Source: Sporisorium sorghi
Taxonomy: Eukaryota; Basidiomycota; Ustilaginomycetes; Ustilaginales; Ustilaginaceae
Length of the DNA stretch: 33,742 nucleotides
Direction: 5' to 3'
NCBI GenBank assembly: GCA_023212695.1
Contig: JALCCG010000233.1
Coordinates: 1-33,742, forward strand
Part shown: in pieces, positions 1 through 8,589 of the stretch
How positions within the stretch are numbered: the stretch's first letter is position 1
Layout of the letters: the number at the start of each line of letters is the position of its first letter
Program-made: the position numbers and the translations under genes
Notes under the pieces: model-generated
Database searches by the model: none
What the model was told of the DNA's origin: nothing
Seen by the model: the letters and a program-made list of their open reading frames with translations, nothing else

Positions 1-26
1 AAAAGAACAAAGAAAGGCTATAAAAA

Positions 27-27
<1 letters not shown>

Positions 28-70
<43 letters not shown>
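28..70. repeat. poly(A) tract at the left end
   Basis: An uninterrupted run of about 43 A lies 27 bases from the left edge of the window. The right edge ends in a poly(T) run. Such long homopolymers are common assembly break points, so the left edge is probably a contig end rather than a chromosome end. No telomere-type repeat is present. Bases 71-263 carry no gene that I can support. Confidence 0.9.
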
Positions 71-71
<1 letters not shown>

Positions 72-263
72 CGAACCCGTGGCTCGAACACTGGATGAGA
101 CAGCATCACGGCAAGTCGCAGCTCTTTATCGAGCCCAACGCTATAAGAATGTCATGGTGATTCATGATCTACTGCCACTCTTCCCGCCGCAGAGAGGTGA
201 CACCGGGCCTCGACGCTGGTGACGTGCTCGTCTTTGACGAAATCGTGATTCAGCTTGGCGGCT

Positions 264-525
264 TCAACGAGGTTCCATTCGTTTGACGAGGTCGCCGGCA
301 CGGTCATCTGCGACGCAGGCTGCTTTCTTGAGGTGCTCGACAACTACATTGCCGAGCAGGGCTGCATGCAATTGTACTTACAGGAAAGACGAAATCCTCT
401 TCATTGTCGTACAGCCACTGGAACGTGTCCTTCCACATCTCCTCGATGTCTCTCGGGTTGACGTAGCCGTGCGAGTTTGCGGCGGGCTTGATGAACATCA
501 TGGGCGGTACGAGAAGACCACTCCC
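264..525 (-). pseudogene. relic of a polysaccharide deacetylase gene (C-terminal part)
   Basis: Read on the minus strand, about 50 residues resemble the C-terminal part of the PgdA-like polysaccharide deacetylases (carbohydrate esterase 4 fold): PPMMFIKPAANSHGYVNP followed by RDIEEMWKDTFQWLYDNEED. This ends in FVFP directly before a splice-donor-like GTAAGT at about 395-400. Some 35 bases further on, a second stretch (VVEHLKKAACVADDRAGDL, then VKRMEPR and a stop at 264-266) resembles the extreme C-terminus of the same family. The conserved segment that should join the two parts is missing, and the catalytic N-terminal half is absent, with homology stopping near 525. It is therefore a truncated, internally deleted relic. 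Family assignment is from memory of the motif pattern and needs a search. Confidence 0.5.
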
Positions 526-527
526 AC

Positions 528-731
528 TTGCTGCGCTGCCGGCGCCTCGCCGCAGCCAAAGCAGCGTTGGAGAGCAAGCTCAGAGAGGCCAAAGCCCTCC
601 GAGCGAGGCAGCATCTGGTGTCGCTCAAGGCCATCGCAAACCGCGCCGATCTGGTCCACTATCTCGCCGATTTCCTAGCCACGCGACTTGGAACAAATAC
701 CCGGCCGGCTGACGAAAGGGGAGAACCATGA
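528..731 (+). other. unrecognised open frame without a start codon, possible gene fragment
   Basis: An open plus-strand frame of 68 codons has no ATG but looks coding: GC-rich third positions and a helical, charged composition (for example AAKAALESKLREAKALRARQ, then ADLVHYLADFLATRLG). It ends at a TGA 15 bases before the stop of the convergent recombinase gene. Its 5' part abuts the deacetylase relic on the opposite strand, so it may be a fragment brought in by rearrangement. I do not recognise the protein and cannot exclude chance. Confidence 0.2.
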
Positions 732-746
732 TCCGACTCCCGAACC

Positions 747-3700
747 TCAGCAAATACGCGTCTTTTTCATCACTTTGCCCGGCGATCGCCAGTTCTTCAT
801 AAACTTGTCGTTTGCAGCCAGATCAAGGTAGTACCCAACGTCTTGAATGTGATCGCCATTTGGCAGCCGATAGTTCAGGCGGAAATCGTCGAATGTCAGA
901 GGTCGGCGCAGCTGGGAGAAATGCAGGTCTCGGCACCGCTGCAAATGGTCGCTGTCCTCTGTGATCGTGAACCAGCTGGAGCACATAGAATGCAGAATTT
1001 GAGGCCCGGGTTGAGTGCCTCTGTGTGAGGTGTACAAACTGATCCGAGCGACTCCTGAAGGCCGGTGCCTGATAGAGTAGACCGAGACGACCAATGCCGT
1101 GGAGACCCTGCTGCTGAGGTTCGAGGGAGCTGCAGCGCAGAGACAGCGGAGTAATTCCAGAGATCTCGCCCGTTGGATTGCTGGGTTCACCAAGAGACTG
1201 TGCGGGATCCTCGTCGGCTGCCAGGAAGGATTGCTGATGGCTTCAGCAATTCTTTCGTTCAGCCGTTTAGCTGTCGAGACTGTAATGCTTGGCTTGGCGT
1301 TGAGAATGTCAGATACGTCGACACCAACACGAAGAGCGGCCCGGATTGCCTCGTGTCTGGTGGTCGTGTTGTCGGCGGTCCATTTATACATGGCCTTGGC
1401 TACAGAGGTGGACGAGGAGGAGCCTGCAAGGCCGGAGGAGGCGTCTGTCGATGGCAACTGACTTGGCGTCTGTGCTGCTTGCTGCAGCTCCCATTCAGAT
1501 GCATCGTTGAGGATACCATTAGGTGCGCAAGGCGAGCCATGGAAGGAAGTGAGCCAATAGATCAAGTCGCTTTGGCTCATGCTGTCCAGATCCACCTTCT
1601 TGTCAGCTGGCCACTCCACTGATTTGGTGACGTGCTTGCCGATTTTCCTGAGCTGCCCGATACTCATGGACATGAACGGCACTTGGCGGTGGCGATGGTA
1701 GAGGAGCAAAGCTTCCTTCATGAGGTCCTTGTTTCGAAGATGCTCGTACGCAAGACCTCGACTAGTAGACTTCCTTGCGGTTTCGGGATGGCCAAGGTCT
1801 GCAATACCCTGTCCGATGTCATCAGTGGGAGCACGCTCGATGCAGCGGGGACAATGGCCCTGCTTCTCGGTCTCTGCAGCAGCCAGGTGGCTGCCAAGAA
1901 ATGAGATGAACTGAGCATGCGTCATGCACGCCACTGGATTCTGTTCCGCACCCGCAAGCTGAGCTACCCACTCAGATCCAGCCAGATCGATCGTTGAAGG
2001 CGTGACAGAATGAGTCGAGGAGGATGCCGATGCCATAGTCGAGTCTGCAAGGGGCTGGAGCGCCGATGGGCAGGCAGCTGCGTCTCGAAGGTCAGGATGG
2101 ATCGAAGAGAACGAGAGCGGCGCCTCTGGTGCCAGCATTGACGTTGACGACGATGATGGCAATGTTGATGATGAAGACGCTGATTGTGGCAACGATGGCA
2201 CCAGAGACGGAAGCTGGATGCTGCCGTCTTTGCTAGGAGCCAATGGGACGGTCATGCCGTTCGAGTTGAACTTGGGAGCGGTGGCCCAATTCTGTGCGTT
2301 GAGGAAGTCGATCTCTGCCTCTTGCAGGCTCTCGACCAGCTTGATCTGCTGCTCTGAGAGGCGCTGGGTCCAGTCTTGCTCGTCGAGAAGGTCGAGTGCA
2401 AGTCTCTTGAGCCTAGCAGCAATAGTCTGGTCTGCCCTTGCCTTTTCGCGGAGCTTGTCGACCTTTTCCAGCGCCGTGGAGACGAGAGCATTGCTGAACA
2501 CCAGCTGAGGTGCTGCAGGAGGAGCGATGCCACGAGATTGTCCAGCGGCGGCTTGAGCATCTTCCGAGTGTATGCTCTTCATCCATCTTCCCCCAAGAGC
2601 AAAGGCGGACTGGTCGATTGGGCAGTGGTCTGCAACATAGGTGCTGGCCAAGGTACTGGAATGCTCGCGACGATGGCCCATCAAGAGTTTGAGCTGGCTG
2701 TCGGGGATGTTGTTCTTGGCAACAGTTGCAAACGTGCGGCGGTAGTCGTAGAACTTGAGGCTATCCCAGCCTAGGATGTCTGCGAGGAACTGGAGATATC
2801 TGCGGCCTTTGAGAGAATCCATGGCGATCAGGATCATACGATGTGGATACGTCATCTTGCTGTCCAAGATCTCGACCAAGGGGCTGCGATTGCTGAGAAT
2901 TACCGGGACCTTGCGCCATTCCGCGCGAATCTGGATACGCGTGCCTCTGGGGGCATCCTCGCCGTCAAAGATGATCTTGCGCAGAGCTGCGTCTGAGTCG
3001 GGCTCAAAGACATTCAGCCACATGCCAAGTACCAGCAGCCAACGGACCGCGCAGTGGTGGCTAGTCTCGATGGGCTGGGAGCTCAGCGATGAGGGAATGA
3101 TCTCGCCTGTACTGCGGTTTTTGCCGTACTTCCACTCGATCTGCAGAAGGAAGGACGGTTCCACCACCACCTGATTGGCTTGCTCAGCGTCCTCGGCGCT
3201 GCTGTCTGCGCTGCTGAGATCCACGATGCTACGACCCATGTAGTACAGGTCCACATCTTCCCAGAGAAAAAGGTGAGGAGCGTTCCTCACAGAAGCGATC
3301 ATCATCGCCATACTTGTATCGAAACAGCTCCCCTGGTCGTAGGCCGGTCACCTCGAGCAACGTCAAGACAAAAAAAAAAAAAAAAAAAAAACATCGAGAG
3401 GCGGTCGATGGGTGGCATCGGAAGTTTCCAAAGCGTCGCCAGGACAGCGTCAAGCTCGGACGGCAGTAGGATGTGCTTTCGCCTCTGGCAGCCAACAAGG
3501 AAGCCGTGAGAATCGAGCATGTCGGCAAAGACGTGAAGCTCGTGGACCGTACTGGAAGGATATGCTGGGCTGGGCATGGCGAGCTGGTTGGCGTTGACGT
3601 CGGGAGCGTAACCCACAGTTTGCCTCTTTCGGACTGCGCCAAAGAAGCTAGAGATGATTCTGTGTAGGGTCGCCACAGCCAAGGGACAATCATCGGGCCC

Positions 3701-4303
3701 AGGACGCTCCAAGCCCTCGAGGATCTGTTGCTCGGTCGGATCTCGGATGGGCTGGTTTCGGCGGTCCACCATGTGCAGCACACGAGCAAGACGTTGCTCT
3801 CGATCCTGTTGAACTGAGGAGGTGGTCGCGGTGGCGGTGGTGCTGCTGCCGCCGCCATCCGAGTGGCTGGCATCGACCAGAGAAGTAGAAGCCTCTGTGC
3901 CTGCATGCTTTCCTGGCAGGCGACCTTGTGGGCGTCGGCGGTCGTCTCCGTTTCTGATCCTTTGCATTTGCAACGCTGTGTATCCTGTGCCACCCAGTGT
4001 GGCAACCACAGCGAATGCCTGGCGCAGGATGCCAATGGGCAGGCTTCCTGTGATGAGCTTCTGTTCCGCCTCGTCGACGGATATGTGGAGAAGGCCAGAC
4101 GTGAATTCGGACATACGACTGAAGACGCGCTCTTGTGACTTGCGTTCCATAAATCTGACAGTCTTGCGAAGCGTCGTATTCAAGGCAGCCTTGGGGACAT
4201 CCTGTCGCCCCAGCGCCAACACCTTGGAAGTGATGTTCTTCTTTCGGCTTGCAGCCGCATTGTCGTAGCGCTCCTTTACCTTCTGTTGACGAATAGTCAG
4301 CAT
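747..4303 (-). pseudogene. DUF3435 / Starship captain-type tyrosine recombinase, disrupted by two frameshifts
   Basis: Three minus-strand frames read in series form one recombinase. The N-terminal part runs from ATG 4303 (MLTIRQQKVKERYDN) to a 22-A run at 3370-3391. The next frame carries VLTLLEVTGLRPGELF with catalytic Arg I near 3338. The third frame runs from about 3311 to the stop at 747-749. It carries LFLWEDVDLYY, a beta-strand Lys candidate (WKYGKNRS), box II FYDYRRTFATVAKNN (Y-x-x-R near 2740), LMGH near 2678, and nucleophile Tyr in STYVADHCPIDQSAFALGG near 2635. R, K, Y-x-x-R, GH and Y are the tyrosine-recombinase set; RPGEL and the Y-x(6)-PID tail are typical of DUF3435, the captain family of fungal Starship elements. 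A long tail of about 600 residues follows, with coiled-coil (KVDKLREKARADQ) and CPRC segments. One base less in the A-run and one base less near 3270-3315 would make one frame, so disablement or sequence error are both possible. Confidence 0.8.
3370..3391. repeat. 22-A homopolymer inside the recombinase core
   Basis: The run lies in the coding sequence immediately before the helix that leads to catalytic Arg I. On the coding strand it reads as poly-Phe. Twenty-one or twenty-four A would keep the upstream and downstream frames joined; the 22 seen here do not. Confidence 0.9.
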
Positions 4304-4735
4304 TGTTGAGGATCGAGATGAACAGAGGTCGACCTTTATCGGGCAGGCATCTGGCTGATGTTGTGGTTGTGGGGTAGGCAACAAGCAGACGATGAGCAGG
4401 CAATGAGCAGGCAACAACGAAACACTGTCGATGCTGATGATGACCTGGGTCGAGATTGGCGAGCAAAGAAAGCAAATGTACGTTTGAGAGAACAGCTATG
4501 AAAGGCGGACTCCGATGTCAGAATGTGCATACACGCAACAACAACAAAGCAGATAGGGACGAGGATCGCGGACAGCGATGTCAGAGCTGAGAGAGTAGAC
4601 TCACCTAGGAACGAGGGATGAGGTCGAGGTCAGAGTACAAATGGAACAGATCGAGAAAGATGCTCGATGGGGATGGTGGTGGGAAGAGGTTGCAGAAAAG
4701 GGGGCGGTCGGAGAAGAAGACGGGATTATATACCC
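4304..4735 (-). promoter_or_regulatory. recombinase leader: TATA-like box and 5'-UTR splice donor
   Basis: On the minus strand a TATATAA box lies at 4726-4732. About 120 bases downstream a strong donor CCTAG/GTGAGT marks an exon end at 4605. No ATG occurs between the box and this donor, so it would be a leader intron ahead of the recombinase ATG at 4303. The acceptor is not clear; an ACATCAG near 4350 is possible. An unspliced leader would contain an upstream ATG at 4530. This arrangement suggests the recombinase was once a regular transcription unit. Confidence 0.35.
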
Positions 4736-5730
4736 CTCCTGTGAAGCAAGGAAAGTTGGCAGCGTGCGGCAGAGAATGCGTTTAGCCATGTACCGCTGCC
4801 ATCGAAGCGACTCAGCCCTCTGCTCTCCTGCTTCCAGCACAAACAAGCACAGCCACCTTGCGATCAAGCAGTCAGCAGACGACAGCAGCACCAAAGCGTG
4901 CCTAACTGCCTGTCAACCAGCACAATCGCGGCAGAGCCACATTTGCTTGACCAAGGAAAAAGAAAAGCAGTCATCAGACCAGCGGCCGAGCGACTGAAGT
5001 GTGACTTTAGAACGATGCGTGTGTGCAAGCAAGATAGAGTGATGGCGTGTGGCCCAGTCGCGGCACAGCCGTGACTCAGCCGTGAATAAGTCGAGACAGA
5101 GTCGCGACGGAGTGGCGACCAACATTGCGATAAAGTCACTGCGTTGGTTGGAAGATCCGAAAATTGTGTAGCCAAGTGTCGGTCGCTTTCCGAAGTGAGT
5201 CGCTTCAGTCGGCCCTGTTGCCGATGCAGCAGCAGTCGCAGCAGTAGCAGCAGCAACACGGCTCGCTGGCTGAGCTTTCACTCGGACGATAGTCTCGAAA
5301 CGGCAGACTTCCGTACATATGTACATGCATGGCCAGTACCATTTTCAAAGTGGCCAGAAGAGCTTGACTGTCTACCGTCGACGATTCCTGCCCTTCAAAG
5401 TTGAATGAATGCATGCGAGTCCTGCGGGCGAGTACGGCATGGCAACCTCAAAGTGAAAGACGGGTGGTCATTTGTTTGGTGACGCAGCTCGACGCTCTGT
5501 ATTCAAACGGGTCCAAGGGGAAGTCGGGTCACGGAAAGCTCATGCAGTGATGCTGCACGACCAAGAAATCGTCGATTCAGGACACTAATGGCTCGGTCGA
5601 CGATTTTGTCGATTAACCTCAACTAGTTTTTATTTTTATTTTTTTTCAATTTCGTTTTTAATTTTCACTTTTCCGTTTCCCGACCTTTTTGTCCTGATTT
5701 TGCCCCGACATCCCAGCGACCCTCGGCCAG

Positions 5731-5763
<33 letters not shown>

Positions 5764-5882
5764 TGTGCGAAGAAAAGCAAGTTTTTGGTGCGATGCTCTC
5801 CTTCAAAACCTTCTTCCATCATCATCATTGAGCTTGCCGCGCTTCATCTTCCCCTGTCGGCAACAAGAGAGCTGGGTTGCAC
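4736..5882. other. intergenic region between the recombinase and the aldehyde dehydrogenase
   Basis: No convincing gene is present; the short open frames have poor composition and no recognisable domain. It holds an exact 10-bp inverted repeat (AAATCGTCGA at 5566-5575, its complement at 5597-5606), a T-rich stretch at about 5626-5690 and a GA microsatellite at 5733-5761. The last two probably belong to the promoter and leader of the downstream plus-strand gene. If the recombinase belonged to a mobile element, one element boundary would be expected somewhere in this region. Confidence 0.5.
5733..5761. repeat. (GA)n microsatellite
   Basis: An uninterrupted GA run of about 29 bases lies about 120 bases upstream of the first ATG (5883) of the aldehyde dehydrogenase transcript region. 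Confidence 0.9.
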
Positions 5883-6152
5883 ATGGTCCCCATCCGCACA
5901 TCGACAAGAAGCCTCTTTCGAGTACTTTTATCTCGTGTCATCGCATCAACAGCGACGACCCATCTCAACGTAAGTGTTCCTTGTCACTCCACAGCGACAG
6001 CGACCGGCAAGCAGCGCAGACTCGAACTTTTTGGAAGCGGCATCGATATGATGAGGACATTTCTTGAATCATGTGAACAATCCAACACCTAGAAGGTCAT
6101 CAACCTTACATTGTGCGGAGTTATAGATTAACCAGACTCTGATCATTCATAG
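5883..6152 (+). other. candidate 5' coding exon and intron of the aldehyde dehydrogenase
   Basis: An ATG at 5883 opens 29 codons (MVPIRTSTRSLFRVLL and on, rich in Arg, Ser and Thr, no acidic residue) that end exactly at a GTAAGT donor at 5970. A branch-like TTAAC and a CATAG acceptor at 6148-6152 close a 183-base intron. Exon 2 begins at 6153 in the same phase as the aldehyde dehydrogenase frame, with no stop in between. The spliced product would be about 613 residues with a mitochondrial-presequence-like start. Splice signals and phase are seen directly; use of this exon is inference. Confidence 0.4.
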
Positions 6153-6191
6153 GCTTCCAAAGTTGGTTGTTTGCGCTGCCATGCGTTGGGG

Positions 6192-7907
6192 ATGGGCAAA
6201 CTGACTTTTGTTTGCAACCCGTATCTTCTCCTTCGGTCACAGCTCCCGTATCGACTGCTTTCCACTCCGATTCTGGCGCGCACCCTCGCATCGAAAAGCC
6301 ACCTGGATCCAGCCGCTATCGCCTCCGAGCTGAGCAGTATGGCATCTACATCACGAACACCCGCGCCCGAGCCGACGCTCTTTATTGATGGCAAGTGGAC
6401 ACACGCCAAGGAGGGACACACTCGACCCATCATCAACCCATTCGACAACTCCACGATCACGGTGATCGACGAGGCCGGCAGCGACGATGCTCTTGCCGCC
6501 ATCGCATCTGCGGCCAAGTTCTTTCGCACTTCCCCGTGGCCGAACCAGACGTGCACTTCGCGAACACCGCTGCTCTCCAAAGTGGCGGATCTGCTGCAGC
6601 GAGACAAGCAAATTCTCGCCGAGATCGAAACCAAGGACACGGGCAAGACGCTCGAAGAGAGCAAGGTCGACGTGGACGACGTGACCAACGTGTTCCGCTT
6701 CTACGCCGAGGAAGCCAAGAAGCTGGATCAACCCAAAAAGATTGTATCGGACGTCATCCCTGACTCGGTGGAGAGCACGACATCGCATGTACCCGTGGGC
6801 GTGTGCGTGCTGATCGCACCGTGGAACTACCCTCTTTTGCAAATCTGCTGGAAGGTGGCACCTGCTCTGGCGACGGGCAATGCCGTCATCATCAAGCCAT
6901 CCGAAGTGACACCGCTCTCGACGATCCACTTTGTCAAGCTGCTAATCGAGGCAGGTGCGCCAACGGGGTCGGTGCAGCTGCTGACGGCGGGCGGTGCGTC
7001 TGTTGGCCCGACGCTTACGGAACACCCCGATGTGGATCTGGTCTCGTTTACGGGCGGCCTGGACACGGGGCGTCGCATCATTGCTTCGTGTGCTGGCACC
7101 GTAAAACGATGCACGGTGGAGCTGGGCGGCAAGAACCCGAACGTGGTGTTTGCCGACTGCGATCTGGAGTGGGCGATCGATACGGTGACGACGGCGGTGT
7201 TTTTGCATTCGGGCCAGGTGTGCTCGTCGGGAGCGAGGCTGATTGTGGAAGAGTCGATCGCCGACAAGCTGGTCGCAGGTGTAGTAGAGCGAGCCAAGCG
7301 CATCCACATGGGCAACGGCATGGACCCTGCCTCTGAAACGGGACCGCTTGCATCGGCAGCGCATCTGTCCAAAGTTGAAGCCTATGTCAAGCTGGGCGTG
7401 CAGGAAGGAGCCAAGCTGATGGCGGGCGGATCGCGACCGGATCCCAAGCAGCACCCGGAACTGGCGAAAGGCTTCTTCTTCTGCCCCACCGTATTCGACC
7501 ATTGCCGCCGCGACATGCGCATCGTGCAGGAAGAGACGTTCGGACCCATCTTGACGGTGGAGCGATTCAAGGACGGCGACGAGGAGCACGCCATCTTCCT
7601 GGCCAACGACACCAAGTACGGGCTGGCGGGCGGCGTGCAGTCGGGCGATGCGGCGCGCGCTCGCCGCGTAGCCAAGCGTCTGCGCCACGGCACGGTGTGG
7701 GTCAACACGTACGGAGCATACACGCCTGCTGCGGAGTGGGGCGGATTTGGGATGTCTGGCAATGGCCGCGAGTTGGGCAGTAAAGGTCTGGACGAGTACA
7801 TCGAGACGCGACACGAATGGGTCGAGACCAACCCGGCCAAGCCTGGCTGGTTCAAGGGGCAGGGTAAACCGCTCCAACCTGCTGCTGCTCCCAAGGCCAA
7901 GCTATGA
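6192..7907 (+). CDS. NAD(P)-dependent aldehyde dehydrogenase, betaine-aldehyde-dehydrogenase-like, with C-terminal PTS1
   Basis: This is a complete ALDH-superfamily enzyme that oxidises an aldehyde to the carboxylic acid with NAD(P)+. Conserved landmarks, numbered from the inner ATG at 6339, are APWNYP with Asn163, ELGGKNP with Glu261, SGQVCSSGARL with nucleophile Cys295, and EETFGP near the C-terminus. Their spacing is normal. Overall it looks closest to fungal betaine-aldehyde-dehydrogenase-like proteins, but the substrate is not certain. Three starts are possible: ATG 6192 (571 aa, adding an Arg-rich leader LLLRSQLPYRLLSTPILART), ATG 6339 (522 aa, starting MASTSRTPAPEP at the conserved core), or a spliced start at 5883. 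The protein ends PKAKL; AKL is a type 1 peroxisomal signal. Mitochondrial, cytosolic and peroxisomal forms could come from one gene. Confidence 0.93.
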   Translation: MGKLTFVCNPYLLLRSQLPYRLLSTPILARTLASKSHLDPAAIASELSSMASTSRTPAPEPTLFIDGKWTHAKEGHTRPIINPFDNSTITVIDEAGSDDALAAIASAAKFFRTSPWPNQTCTSRTPLLSKVADLLQRDKQILAEIETKDTGKTLEESKVDVDDVTNVFRFYAEEAKKLDQPKKIVSDVIPDSVESTTSHVPVGVCVLIAPWNYPLLQICWKVAPALATGNAVIIKPSEVTPLSTIHFVKLLIEAGAPTGSVQLLTAGGASVGPTLTEHPDVDLVSFTGGLDTGRRIIASCAGTVKRCTVELGGKNPNVVFADCDLEWAIDTVTTAVFLHSGQVCSSGARLIVEESIADKLVAGVVERAKRIHMGNGMDPASETGPLASAAHLSKVEAYVKLGVQEGAKLMAGGSRPDPKQHPELAKGFFFCPTVFDHCRRDMRIVQEETFGPILTVERFKDGDEEHAIFLANDTKYGLAGGVQSGDAARARRVAKRLRHGTVWVNTYGAYTPAAEWGGFGMSGNGRELGSKGLDEYIETRHEWVETNPAKPGWFKGQGKPLQPAAAPKAKL

Positions 7908-8589
7908 GATTGAATTTCAGATTTGTATTTCTACTACTGTCGTATATATACCATTGGTTTGATTGTTTGCGAGTGATCATCTGCTGCTGCTGCTGATGTT
8001 GCAGGCCAAGCTGATCGTGTCGAGCGCTGTTTGTCTCACACGCCAAAGAAACCCCCTTTTTCTCGAAAAAAGACTCGAAAAAGACTCGACTTTTTCTGCG
8101 GCTTCTCTGGGCTTGGCTGCTGTCGATTTGCAGTTGAAAAAAAAAAAAAAAAAAGTAAGACCCCACCAATCGTAATCGCAAGGCACAGCACAGCACAGCA
8201 CAGTGCACGGCACAGCCGAAGTGAAGCACAGCTCCGTCACTGGAAATTATGCATCTAAACTGAGCAGCACGAGAGCACACACACACACACACACACACAC
8301 GCACTGCTGCATGAGTCGACTCAGAGTTGTGACTGCGAACTGCGAGTGCTGCACGCTCCACTCTCTTCTTTTGCGACAATCACACGCTCGCACCGTTTTC
8401 TAATCGAACAATCACCTCCGAAGCAACCTTGATTTGCTACAATCACCTTGTCGATACTCGCAACTCGCACAATCGCAGCTGCCAAGCATCGTCATCGCCA
8501 TCGTCAACACCACCATCACCACCAACAAACAAGCGGCTCAGCGATCTTTCAACAACCCTCACGCCTCCTGGAACAACTCTCTTCCCAAC
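7908..8589. other. intergenic region upstream of the deubiquitinase
   Basis: No gene is visible. It contains an 18-A run at 8137-8154, a CAGCA-rich stretch near 8186-8205, a CA microsatellite at 8275-8300 and CAC/ATC-rich leader sequence. The frame of the downstream gene is open for 52 codons before its first ATG at 8590, but has no earlier ATG. Confidence 0.6.

Noticed and set aside
1..120. Telomere or subtelomere at the left edge
   Set aside because: No telomere-type repeat is present; the edge is a homopolymer, more like an assembly break.
8434..8589. In-frame extension of the deubiquitinase upstream of ATG 8590
   Set aside because: It has no ATG and encodes low-complexity sequence; the first ATG gives a sensible start.
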